Shown here piece by piece: positions 46,564-56,100 of a DNA stretch of 64,000 nt; the first letter of the stretch is position 1; every line of letters starts with the position of its first letter. The notes under the pieces were generated by a model, which did no database searches, was not told the DNA's origin, and worked only from the letters and a program-made list of their open reading frames with translations. A program made the translations under genes and the position numbers. Source of the stretch: Verrucomicrobiota bacterium (GTDB lineage Bacteria > Verrucomicrobiota > Verrucomicrobiia > Palsa-1439). Location: contig PLZV01000030.1 of assembly GCA_003152315.1 (NCBI GenBank), positions 124,001 through 188,000 of the forward strand, given 5' to 3'.

Positions 46564-47919
46564 ATGCCGCATCTGGATAGTCAGCAGGCACTGAAGCAGG
46601 ACGGAGCGATTTTCCGGCCGATCATGAAACCCACGCGCGGGTATGCCGCGATCGTCTGCGCCCTGTTGGCGGTGATTGCGTGGGCGGCGTATGCATACTG
46701 GTGGCAGTTGCGGCGCGGGCTGGGCATGACCGGACTCAATCGGCCGGTGTACTGGGGGATTTACATCACCAATTTCGTGTTCTTCGTCGGCGTCAGCCAC
46801 GCGGGAACATTGATCTCGGCGATCCTGCGGTTGTGCCGGGCAGAGTGGCGACGGTCGATTACGCGGATGGCGGAGGTGATCACGGTGCTGGTACTGTTCT
46901 TCGGCGTCGGCAACGTGCTGCTCGATCTGGGGCGGCCCGACCGCGCATTTTTTGTCATTACGCATGCACATTTCACGTCGCCGTTGCTCTGGGATGTAAG
47001 CAGCATCAGCGTGTATCTGATTGGCAGCGTCATTTACCTGTTTCTGCCGCTGATCCCCGATCTGGCGATTTTGCGCGATGTCGCGACGGGCTGGCGGAAA
47101 CGGGTTTACCGGTTGATGGCGCTGGGATTTACCGGCACGGAGCAGCAATGGCATCGGATCGAGAAGGCGATCAGCGTGATGGCGGTGATCATCATTCCGA
47201 TCGCGGTGACCGTGCACACGGTGGTCTCGTGGGTGTTTGCGATGACGATCACGCCGATGTGGCACTCGACGATTTTTGGGCCGTACTTCGTGGTAGGCGC
47301 GATTTTTTCGGGGATCGGGGCGCTGATCACGGCGATGGTGATTTTGCGCAAGGTCTATCACCTGGAGGATTACCTGCGCCCCATCCACTTCAACAACCTC
47401 GGCATCCTGCTGCTGGTGATGTGCATGTTGTGGCTGTACTTCACATTCGCCGAGTACCTGACGACATGGTACGGGCATGAGCCAATCGAGATGACCGTAT
47501 TCTACGCGAAAATCCGCGGACCATACGCGCCGTACTTCTGGACGATGTTCGTGACCTGCTTCATTATTCCCTTCAGCATTCTTTGCAACTCACGCACCCG
47601 CACCATCACCGGCACGTTCATCGCCTCGCTCTCGGTCAACATCGGCATGTGGCTGGAGCGGTTCACGATTGTCGTGCCGTCATTGTCCAACCCGCGATTG
47701 CCGGTCGAGTTTCACATGTACCATCCGAGTTGGGTCGAGTGGTCACTGATGGCCGGCTGTTTCGCCGCGTTCATCCTGCTGTACACGCTGTTCACCAAAC
47801 TGTTCCCCATGGTCTCCATCTGGGAAATCCGCGAAGGCCGCGAAGTCGCCGTGACGGAGACGGTCGAGCGAATCAAGACCTACCTGCCGATGGAGCCGAA
47901 AGGCGAGGTGGCGAAGTGA
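46564..47919 (+). CDS. NrfD/PsrC-family quinone-binding membrane subunit
   Basis: 451 residues with about ten membrane helices. Family features: RPVYWGIYITNFVFFVGVSH, LDLGRPDRAFFVIT and PYFVVGAIFSGIGALI. NrfD proteins bind quinone near the outer face and anchor Fe-S/molybdopterin complexes. Starts three bases after the Fe-S gene stop. The direction of electron flow to or from menaquinone cannot be read from the sequence. Confidence 0.93.
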   Translation: MPHLDSQQALKQDGAIFRPIMKPTRGYAAIVCALLAVIAWAAYAYWWQLRRGLGMTGLNRPVYWGIYITNFVFFVGVSHAGTLISAILRLCRAEWRRSITRMAEVITVLVLFFGVGNVLLDLGRPDRAFFVITHAHFTSPLLWDVSSISVYLIGSVIYLFLPLIPDLAILRDVATGWRKRVYRLMALGFTGTEQQWHRIEKAISVMAVIIIPIAVTVHTVVSWVFAMTITPMWHSTIFGPYFVVGAIFSGIGALITAMVILRKVYHLEDYLRPIHFNNLGILLLVMCMLWLYFTFAEYLTTWYGHEPIEMTVFYAKIRGPYAPYFWTMFVTCFIIPFSILCNSRTRTITGTFIASLSVNIGMWLERFTIVVPSLSNPRLPVEFHMYHPSWVEWSLMAGCFAAFILLYTLFTKLFPMVSIWEIREGREVAVTETVERIKTYLPMEPKGEVAK

Positions 47920-49139
47920 AACTGCGGTGGTTGATTGTGCTCGCGCTCGTCGTCAGCGCCCGTGTCCTGGCCGAAGAGTCGACGCCGCTGCCCGAAGACC
48001 CAATGGCGGGGGCGCGGTTGTTCCAACAGAAAGGTTGCGTGCGTTGCCACGCGGTCGGCGAGGAAGAGAGCAAACTCGGCCCGAACCTGGGGCGGATTCA
48101 TCGGCGCGGCAGCCTGCTGGACGTAGCCGGGGCGATGTGGAATCACGCGCCGATGATGCACGAGAGGATGGCGGAACTGCACATCAAGCCGCCGCAATTG
48201 ACCAGTCAAGAAATGGCCAACCTCATCGCGTTCCTTACCGCCTACCAATATTATCTGACCCAGGTGGGCAAACCCGGCGACCCCGACAAAGGCCGGGAGG
48301 TGTTCGCCGCCAAGAACTGCGCGAAGTGCCACTCGCTCCAGAGTGAGGCCGACTTCGAAAAGATCGGCCCGAGCCTGCGCGGTTACGCCAAGCTCTCGCC
48401 GATCCAGATCGCCCAAGCAATGTGGAATCACGGCCCGGCCATGGCCGAAGAGTTCCACCGGCTCGGTCTCGGCCAACCCAAATTCACCAATGATGAAATG
48501 GCCGGCCTGCTCGCCTACCTGCAACGCGCCGCTGCGCCCGCCGGTGCCGAGCCGGTCTATGTCCAGCCGGGCAGCCCGAACCGTGGCCGCATCCTCTTTG
48601 AACAAAAGGGGTGTGCCCTTTGCCACGCCATCCGTGGCGTCGGTGGCTTACCCGACGTCCCCGATCTCGGCAAACGCCGCGAAGAACTCGTGCGCAGCGT
48701 CACCGAAGTGGCCGGGTTCATGTGGAATCACGGCGTGGCGATGTGGGACAAGATGCGCGAGCGCCAAGTGCCCGCCGTCAAGTTCGAGAAAAACGAAATG
48801 GCCGATATCATCTCGTACCTATACTTCATCAACTACTTTGACAAACCCGGCGACCCGGCACGCGGCATAACGTTATTTGCCCGAAAGGGGTGCGCCCAAT
48901 GCCACGCCGTCACGCCCGGCACCAAATCGCTCGGCCCGAACCTGAGCACCGCGGCGGGCGTCGGCTCACCCATCGAGATCATCGCCGCCATGTGGAATCA
49001 CGCTCAGGCGATGGAGCCGGCGATGCGCGCCAAGGGTGTCCCTTGGCCTAAGTTCGAACCCGGCGAAATGACGGACGTAATTGAATTCATTTACATGGTT
49101 CGCGAGCGGCCCGTGACCACCGGGACAGGTAAGAAGTAG
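47916..49139 (+). CDS. Exported tetrahaem cytochrome c with four internal repeats
   Basis: 407 residues, GTG start overlapping the NrfD stop (GTGA), with GAGGTG as ribosome site. Signal peptide ends RVLAEE. Four cytochrome c modules with CVRCH, CAKCH, CALCH and CAQCH; each is followed by a MWNH motif and a Met (MWNHAPMM, MWNHGPAM, MWNHGVAM, MWNHAQAM). The regular spacing shows fourfold duplication. It is the last gene of the operon and probably the periplasmic electron acceptor or donor of the complex. Confidence 0.9.
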   Translation: MKLRWLIVLALVVSARVLAEESTPLPEDPMAGARLFQQKGCVRCHAVGEEESKLGPNLGRIHRRGSLLDVAGAMWNHAPMMHERMAELHIKPPQLTSQEMANLIAFLTAYQYYLTQVGKPGDPDKGREVFAAKNCAKCHSLQSEADFEKIGPSLRGYAKLSPIQIAQAMWNHGPAMAEEFHRLGLGQPKFTNDEMAGLLAYLQRAAAPAGAEPVYVQPGSPNRGRILFEQKGCALCHAIRGVGGLPDVPDLGKRREELVRSVTEVAGFMWNHGVAMWDKMRERQVPAVKFEKNEMADIISYLYFINYFDKPGDPARGITLFARKGCAQCHAVTPGTKSLGPNLSTAAGVGSPIEIIAAMWNHAQAMEPAMRAKGVPWPKFEPGEMTDVIEFIYMVRERPVTTGTGKK

Positions 49140-49736
49140 GGTTCCAAGAGTTGTTGCGTCGCGTTACGACGACGCTCGCTGAGCCGACTCAAGGTCTCAA
49201 TGAGCAACCACATGAGCCAGAAGGGGACACTGACTCAAAGCATGCGAGACTGAGCATGGAGGTCGTACCCGCGTAATCAAAAAAACTCGTTCTCGCTGAA
49301 TTTCCTCGAGGGAGCATCGCGACGAGGAACATCCCCTGCCTTGGAAGCGAATGCTGGCCTACATCACGGGGAGCAGCAACGGTGAGGCCAACATCAGCCA
49401 GGCGGGTGCTCACTGAATGACTACTGGTGATGGTTCGGTCCTACTGGCCGCCGATTACATCCGGAATGAATAGGGCGAATTTAGTGCGCCATGTAGCGCT
49501 GACCTGATGGTCCCAACCGGGTGCTGCGGCAACAATTCTGATGGGCTGAGAAGCCCGAATGTGCTGGACTTGCGGGTGAGGCTTTGGTCTACTCCGCTCC
49601 AGATGGAGAAGTGAAGAGGCTGCTGCCTTTGCTTCCCTTGATGAGCAGCAGCACATCCAGTGTTGCTGCCCGCCGGTAAGATGAGTCGTACGGTTTTGGC
49701 AGGGCGAGACCAAGACTCTGGGAGCCTACTACTGGG
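49140..49736. other. Intergenic region with palindromic repeat
   Basis: Holds family A copy 2 (49270-49352). The remainder (49440-49736) is not open for long in any sensible frame, and I see no gene. Confidence 0.4.
49270..49352. repeat. Palindromic intergenic repeat family A, copy 2
   Basis: Contains GCTGAATTTCCTCGAGGGAG then CATCGCGACGAGGAACATCC and CTGCCTTGGAAGCGAATGC. TTCCTCG and CGAGGAA form the stem. Confidence 0.65.
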
Positions 49737-49779
49737 GTGATCGGTCAAGTGCGGTTGGTGCGGAAATCGCGGGGATCCG

Positions 49780-50780
49780 ATGAATCGTGGTTTGAAATCT
49801 CTACTAATGGTCTCGGCTGTTGTGTTTCTTACCCGGCTTGTCGACCACCCGCACAGGCGCAATACACGGCCAATTTCCAAACCAACATCATCAGCGGCGT
49901 GACCAGCAACTGGTCAGGCAATTACATTGTCGGCTCGAACACATTTGCCGACGTGTTGCTGATTCAGAACGGCGGCGTGTTGTCCGACGGTACCGGCTAC
50001 GTGGGCTACAACCCGGGTAGCAGCAGCAACAGCGTGCGAGTGGTAAGCGGCGGCGTCTGGGAGAACACCGTTCTGTTCGTAGGCTATCAGGGATCGAGTA
50101 ATTCGCTGGTAATCGCGGGAGGGCTGGTTTCGGCCACAAATCTCGTCGTAGGAGCGGCGTCGGCGACGTGTGACAACGTCGTCCAAATGAATAGCGGGAT
50201 CGTAAACATCACCGACGCCAACGGCGATGCGGTGCTGGAAGTGCGCCACGGCACGTTCATCCTCAACGGCGGCGTGCTGCAGGTCGATCGACTGGTGATG
50301 ACCAACGCGTGCGGTCTGTTCGTTCATCACGGCGGCATCCTGAGCATCGGCACCCTCGTGCTCGACCCCAACCTCGATGCCGACGGCGACGGGATTCCCA
50401 ACGGCTACGAACTGGCGCACGGCTTGGATCCTTTAAACCCTGCTGACGCAAGCGCTGACAACGATCATGATGGGTTCACCAATCTGGAGGAATATCAATC
50501 CGGTACTGATCCGAACGATCCAAACTCGACGCCATTCCGCATTGCGGCGGTTGTCCGCGTGGGTAACGACATTCGCATTACGTGGACGACCGCAAGCGGC
50601 AAGACTAACGTGGTGCAGGGAACCGGCGGGAGTATTGGGGGAACTTACACGAACAACTTCAGCGATCTCAGCCCGATCATCGTTCCCGCGGGCAATTCAG
50701 TGACTGCTACCAATTACCTCGACATCGGCGGCGCGACCAACTTCCCCGCCCGTTACTACCGCGTGCGGCTGGTGCCATAG
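49780..50780 (+). pseudogene. Secreted protein with calcium-binding repeats; signal peptide out of frame
   Basis: ATG 49780 encodes a good signal peptide start (MNRGLKSLLMVSAVVFLT), but its frame stops soon after. The frame just behind it, from ~49840 (RPPAQAQYTANFQT) to TAG 50780, is one base out and encodes ~310 residues: beta-helix-like repeats (VSGGVWENTVLFVG, IVNITDANGD), thrombospondin type 3-like Ca sites (DADGDGIPNGYELAHGLDP, DNDHDGFTNLEEYQSGTDPN) and the tail GATNFPARYYRVRLVP. A one-base loss near 49830-49855 would explain this. Confidence 0.65.
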
Positions 50781-51135
50781 GAAGCACCCCCAATGCCCAA
50801 ACGCCAATAGTGCTCGGTAGCAACCGTAGCCCGTGGGATCAAAAAACTCTTCCTGGCTGAATTTCCTCGGGAGCATCGCGGCGAGGAACATCCCATGCCT
50901 TGGAAGCAAAGGCCCACATCACCGGCAGCGTCAACGAAGAGTTACGGCAATCCATCTGACCACTATTCCCGCATCTGGTAATTCAGCAGGTACTGGTTGC
51001 AGATAAGTATTCTTACCCCACGGCCATCATTGTGACCGTCCAAAGGTATTTATCAAGCCGAAGCATCGCAATGATTATTATTGACCATTGGCCTCTAAGT
51101 GCTGAAAATGCTGCCCTGCGGGTTAGAGGCGTCCT
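50781..51135. other. Intergenic region with palindromic repeat
   Basis: Contains family A copy 3. Otherwise no feature recognised. The promoter of the FHA gene should lie near 51060-51130. Confidence 0.4.
50828..50910. repeat. Palindromic intergenic repeat family A, copy 3
   Basis: Contains CTTCCTGGCTGAATTTCCTC, then GGGAGCATCGCGGCGAGGAA and CATGCCTTGGAAGC. The clearest stem of the four: TTCCTCG with CGAGGAA. Confidence 0.65.
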
Positions 51136-52845
51136 ATGGAAGACTCGGGGGTAGTGGTTGCACGAAAGTTGACCTTGCTATCGGGGGGAGCAAAGGGAGC
51201 GGTCTATCCACTGGTTGAGCCCAATGTCGGGTTGGGGCGTGACGCCGGTAATAAGATACGACTGGAAGGGGCTTTCATTTCCCGTCATCATGCCGTTCTT
51301 GAACGCACGAACGGTGAGTATATTCTCCGCGACCTCCATTCCTGCAACGGCACCTTCCTGAACGGTCAACCTGTGCAAGACGCGCATTTGAAGCCGGGAG
51401 ACCGGTTGCGCCTCGGTGAAATTGAAATGAGTTATGAAGCCGCCAACGAGCCAACCGTTACGACGTCACCGGTTGCCTCGTTGCCTGCGCCGGCTGAGGA
51501 GTTCGCGGATCTGCGTCGGCAATTGGCCGCTGCCGAACAACAACTCACGGCTGCTGTGCGGCAAGCCAGCGCCCGCACGGCAGAATTGGATTTGGCCCGC
51601 GGCGTGTTCGCGGCCGCCGGGGAGCAGTCTGCTTTGCAATTGGAGAAGTTGGCGCAGCAGAATGACGCTTTAGCAGCAGACCTCGCTACGGCAAGGAAAC
51701 AGGCCGAGGAATTGCGTGCGACCGCCGGGCGGGCCACGGAGGAATCGGTTCGGGTCCGCGCCCAATCCGAGATCACGGCGATCGAGCAGCAGCAGCACAT
51801 CACTCGACTCACCGCTAACACCGAACGCCTCGCTGCTGAATTGTGTGCGGGCAACGAAGCGCTGAAGACGGCTCGCACGGAACTGGAGACGCTCGCCGAT
51901 GTGTGCCGACAATCCCAAAATCTGGCGAAGCGCGGCGAGGAATTGATGGCCCAATTGACAGCCGAAAAGGAGCGAGTCGAAGCGTTACGCCAGTCCGGTA
52001 ATCGACAGTCTGCTGCGCTTCAAAACGCCACGGCGAAGGAAGCGGAGTTCGCTACCGAAGTGAAGCGATTGCAGGCACAATTGGATCAGGCGCAGCAGAG
52101 CGCGGGCAAAGCTGAGGAGGAGAAACAGCTTCTCACTTCCGAGCTGGGCGCGGTGCGCGGGCAGTTGACGGTTCTGGAACGCGAATCGCGAGATCGATTG
52201 GTGGCGGCCCAACAGCGCGCCGCCGAACAACTGTTAAACTTGCAGGTGGAACTCGATCAAGCGCGCCACGCCTCCAGCCGGTTTTCTGAACTGACAAGCC
52301 TGAACGCCCAGTTGACGAGTCAGAACAGCGAGTTGCTGGCCCAGATTGCGGACCTGCAATTACGCGAGACGAAGGTCAACCCACTTGAGGCAGAGGTGGC
52401 CACTCTTCGTGACGCACTGAAACGCGTCAACGATGAATTGGTTGAGGCGCGTACTACGGCCAAGCTAGATGCGATGAACGAGAGGTTGGATCGTCTGGCG
52501 CAGCCGTCCGGCATGGCGGGAACGACTGAGATGGCGGGACTTCAGGCTGAGTTGGCCAAAGCGTGTGTTGACTGGGCGGAACTTCGCCAGTTGCCGCCGG
52601 TCGTCGACCAGCTGACCCGGGAAAATGAGGGGCTACGTATTGCAGTGGCGAAGGCACTCGAAGAAGCCATGCTTGCCAAACGGTGCCTGTCCGATCAGAC
52701 CACCGAGGCGTTTGCCCAGATCCGTCGCGGTATGCCGACCGAGCACCGGGGCAATGGCGGTTCCAGGATCGGCGGGAAGGACGGTGGACTGTTGCATCAA
52801 CTAGACGCGGTGCGCCGGGCGTTTGGGATTCTTCCGAAGAGGTGA
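51136..52845 (+). CDS. FHA-domain protein with long coiled coil
   Basis: 569 residues. N-terminal FHA domain (residues ~20-95) with GRDAGNKIRLEGAFISRHHA and LRDLHSCNGTFLNGQPV, the phosphothreonine-binding loops. From ~115 to ~540 a long Ala/Glu/Gln-rich coiled coil follows (e.g. LRRQLAAAEQQLTAAVRQAS). No membrane helix or signal peptide. Probably a cytoplasmic scaffold reading Thr phosphorylation. No kinase gene is nearby in the window. Confidence 0.85.
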   Translation: MEDSGVVVARKLTLLSGGAKGAVYPLVEPNVGLGRDAGNKIRLEGAFISRHHAVLERTNGEYILRDLHSCNGTFLNGQPVQDAHLKPGDRLRLGEIEMSYEAANEPTVTTSPVASLPAPAEEFADLRRQLAAAEQQLTAAVRQASARTAELDLARGVFAAAGEQSALQLEKLAQQNDALAADLATARKQAEELRATAGRATEESVRVRAQSEITAIEQQQHITRLTANTERLAAELCAGNEALKTARTELETLADVCRQSQNLAKRGEELMAQLTAEKERVEALRQSGNRQSAALQNATAKEAEFATEVKRLQAQLDQAQQSAGKAEEEKQLLTSELGAVRGQLTVLERESRDRLVAAQQRAAEQLLNLQVELDQARHASSRFSELTSLNAQLTSQNSELLAQIADLQLRETKVNPLEAEVATLRDALKRVNDELVEARTTAKLDAMNERLDRLAQPSGMAGTTEMAGLQAELAKACVDWAELRQLPPVVDQLTRENEGLRIAVAKALEEAMLAKRCLSDQTTEAFAQIRRGMPTEHRGNGGSRIGGKDGGLLHQLDAVRRAFGILPKR

Positions 52846-52989
52846 CCGACCGGGGCGGACTTCCTCCGCGATATTCGTCGTCCAACGCCGGGCGTCAGAT
52901 GGTACCCCCGGAGGTATTTGAACCCACCGGCGGCAAACCTGCGACAGACGCTGAAATACACCAACATACAAAGAGTGGACCAGAAACGT

Positions 52990-53080
52990 ACCCGATCCCT
53001 CGTCAGCAAAGAAACTCGTCCTTGCTGAACTTCCCCAGGGAGCATCGCGGCAAGAAACTCTCCAGACCTTAGAGGCGAAT
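52990..53080. repeat. Palindromic intergenic repeat family A, copy 4 (degenerate)
   Basis: AAACTCGTCCTTGCTGAACT, then CCCCAGGGAGCATCGCGGCAAG and AGGCGAATGCCGG. The stem has decayed but the order of blocks is kept. Confidence 0.5.
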
Positions 53081-53168
53081 GCCGGAGTGGCTGTAACCGC
53101 CCATACTTGCGATACTTGGTGTGTCCGCAATTGAAAATAATCTACAGGTGAGGGAAAGAGTGCTAAGA

Positions 53169-56100
53169 ATGAGTGTGGATTCATTCGGAAGCAAGGGCAA
53201 GACACATCGGGACGGAACTACTTTGGTTTCGCTGCGTGATTTCGTCCGCGCCCTCCAGATCCTGTCCTTACTTCTTCTGCCGGCATCACCAACGTCCGCG
53301 TCGGCCGTGAACGTCCTCACCCAGCATAATGACAACTTTCGCACGGGCGCGAACCTGAGCGAGTACGTGCTGACAGTTTCGAACGTCAACACCGGCCAGT
53401 TCGGCAAGCTGTTCACACGTACGGTTGACGGCCAGATCTACGCCCAGCCCCTCTACGTTAACGGGCTGATCATTTCCAGCAAACTACACAACGTCGTGTA
53501 CGTCGAGACTGAACACAATAGTGTCTACGCGTTCGATGCGGATGATCCGGCGGCTTCGAACGCATTGTGGCACGTGAACCTCGGCGCATCGGTTCCCATC
53601 GCCGACTTTAGCAACTGTACCGACCTCAAGCCGGAAGTCGGTATCACCAGCACCCCCGGCATTGATCTGACCAGCAACACCATGTATCTCGATGCCAAGA
53701 CCAGGGTGGTGACCGGTTCGGTGACCAATCATTTCCAACGACTGCATGCTCTGGACATCTTGACCGGACAGGAAAAATTTGGCGGCCCGGTGTCGATCCA
53801 GGGGTCTGTGCCAGGGACGGGAACAGGGAGTGTCGGCGGGACGCTTACCTTCGATCCACTGTTTCAACACAGCCGCGCCGGCCTGCTGTTGCTGAGCAAC
53901 ACGGTCTATGTAGCTTTTGGTTCGCACTGTGATTATGGGAACTACCACGGCTGGTTGTTCGGCTACAGCGCGACCGATCTCCAACGAACCGCCATTTTTT
54001 GCACCACGCCCAATGCCGGGGGAGGCCCAGATGATGGCGGGGGTGGGATTTGGGGCAGCGGCATGGGACCCGCCGCCGATGCTGACGGCAACATTTACGT
54101 GACGACCGGCAACGCCGCACTCGACAAGAACACCGGCGGTCTTGACCTCGGCGATTCCCTGATCAAGTTGAGCGTCTCCAATGGCACACTGGTCGTTGCC
54201 GACTGGTTTTCGCCGCACGACCAGGCCAACATGTTCACGAACGACCTGGACCTCGGGGCGGGCGGGCCGGTCCTGATTCCCAGCACGAACCTGCTCGTCG
54301 TCATCGGCAAAACCGGGGTAGCGTACCTGATTAATCGCCAGCATCTCGGCGGTTTTGTCAATTTCTCCAGCGACACCAACATCATGCAAGAGTTCACGGC
54401 TGTATCGCCCAAGCCCAACTTTATCGGCCAGAGCCCGGTTTACTGGAAGGGGCCGACGAATGAGTTCCTTTTCTTTTGGACTCATGGCATGCCGGTGACG
54501 GCGTACTCGTTCAACGGCGCAAGCATCGCCACCACCCCGGTCGCCGTCGGGAGTTCGGTCCAGAGCGCGGACAGGGTCGGCGGGATTTCCCTTTCGGCCA
54601 ACGGAAACACACCGGGATCGGGCATCCTCTGGGGCACCGAGACTGGCGCACCCACGAGCCTGCATGCCTACGACGCCATCAATGTGGCCCATGAACTATG
54701 GAACAGCCAGCAAATCCCCGCGCGCGACACTTTGTTCAACGCCTCCAAGTTTTGCGCCCCAACCATTGCCAATGGGAAGGTGTACGTGATAACGACGAAC
54801 AACACCCTCGTGGTGTATGGTCTGTTGGGGACACCCTATCAGGACGTATCGCCCGCGAGCTACAACTACGGTTCGCTTATCATCGGCCAGACCAGCAACC
54901 AATTCTTCTCGGTGATCAATACCGGCCAAGTGACGTTGACGGGTACCGCGGCGGTCGGCCTGCCGTTCGCCGCCGCCTCCAATGCTTCCTACACGGTTGC
55001 AGGTGGCGCAACCGGCCTGGTGCTCATCAGTTTCTCGCCGTCGGCACCCGGCGCGGTAACCAGCAACGTCGTCTTCACCAGTACGGGTGGTGTTTCCACG
55101 AATGCGGTGACGGGCACCGGCCTGATGCCCGCCAATTTGATTGCCAACCCGGGCAGCTTGAACTTCGGCACAATCGCCACGGGGACGACCGCCCAAGCCA
55201 CCTTCGTCGTGACCAACTCGGGCACCGCGCTCCTGAGCGGAACGGCGGTCGTTGGGGGCATCCGGTTTGCGATTGCCTTGGGCAGTCCGTTCAACATCGC
55301 TGGCTTCGGTTCAACGAATGTCGTTGTCAGTTTCACGCCGGTGAGCACGGGCACCTTCACCGACAAGGTAATCTTCGCCAGCAACGGTGGCGGAGCCACG
55401 AACGCCGTGACGGGGGCCAGCGCAATTGTTCCCGTACCCAGCTTCAACGGCAGCCCCACCGCCGGTCTTGTGCCTTTGGCCGTCACGTTTACGGATACAT
55501 CAACGGGGACGATCACGAACCGATTGTGGACCTTCGGTGATGGTGGGAAAACGAACACATTAAACACGACCTTGTTGTACACGTATAGCGGAACGGGCGT
55601 GTTTACCGTAGCCCTATCCGACTTCGGTCCGGTCGGGGGCACCCAGACCAGCACGCGCATGAACTACATCGCAGTGACGAACATTCCGGCACAACTGGTG
55701 GTTTCGCCCGCAATCCGCAATTACGGAGCACTTCTCGTTGGCCAGAGCAGCACGCAAAGCTTCTCGGTGGTCAACTCAGGACTGAATCTATTATCGGGAA
55801 CGGCGACCGCTGGCGGCAGTCCATTCTCCATCGTTAGTGGCACACCTTACAATTTGTCTGGTGGCCAGACCGTAACCGTCAACGTCGCATTTGCTCCCGG
55901 TGCAGTCGGCATCTTTACGAACTCCGTCGTCTTTGCCAGTAATGGTGGCAATTCCACAAATACCGTGATTGGTTCCGGGGCAACCGTGCCGTCCGCCAGC
56001 TTCAGCGGAACGCCGACCACGGGTATCGTGTCGCTGGCAGTGATCTTCACCGATAGTTCCACCGGCATGATCACGAACCGGTCCTGGATGTTCGGGGATG

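Noticed and set aside
46270-47478. 402-codon open frame on the minus strand opposite nrfD
   Set aside because: Extreme Arg/His/Pro/Gln content, no domain, and opposite a clear NrfD membrane protein.
43080-49139. Considered calling the operon alternative complex III outright
   Set aside because: Molybdopterin-family and Fe-S subunits are separate genes and ActD/ActE/ActF-type membrane genes are absent, so only a superfamily-level name is supported.
49440-49736. Possible riboswitch-like fold before the Ca-binding secreted protein
   Set aside because: A CTGAGAAGCCCGAATG stretch vaguely recalls the TPP core, but the other conserved blocks are missing.
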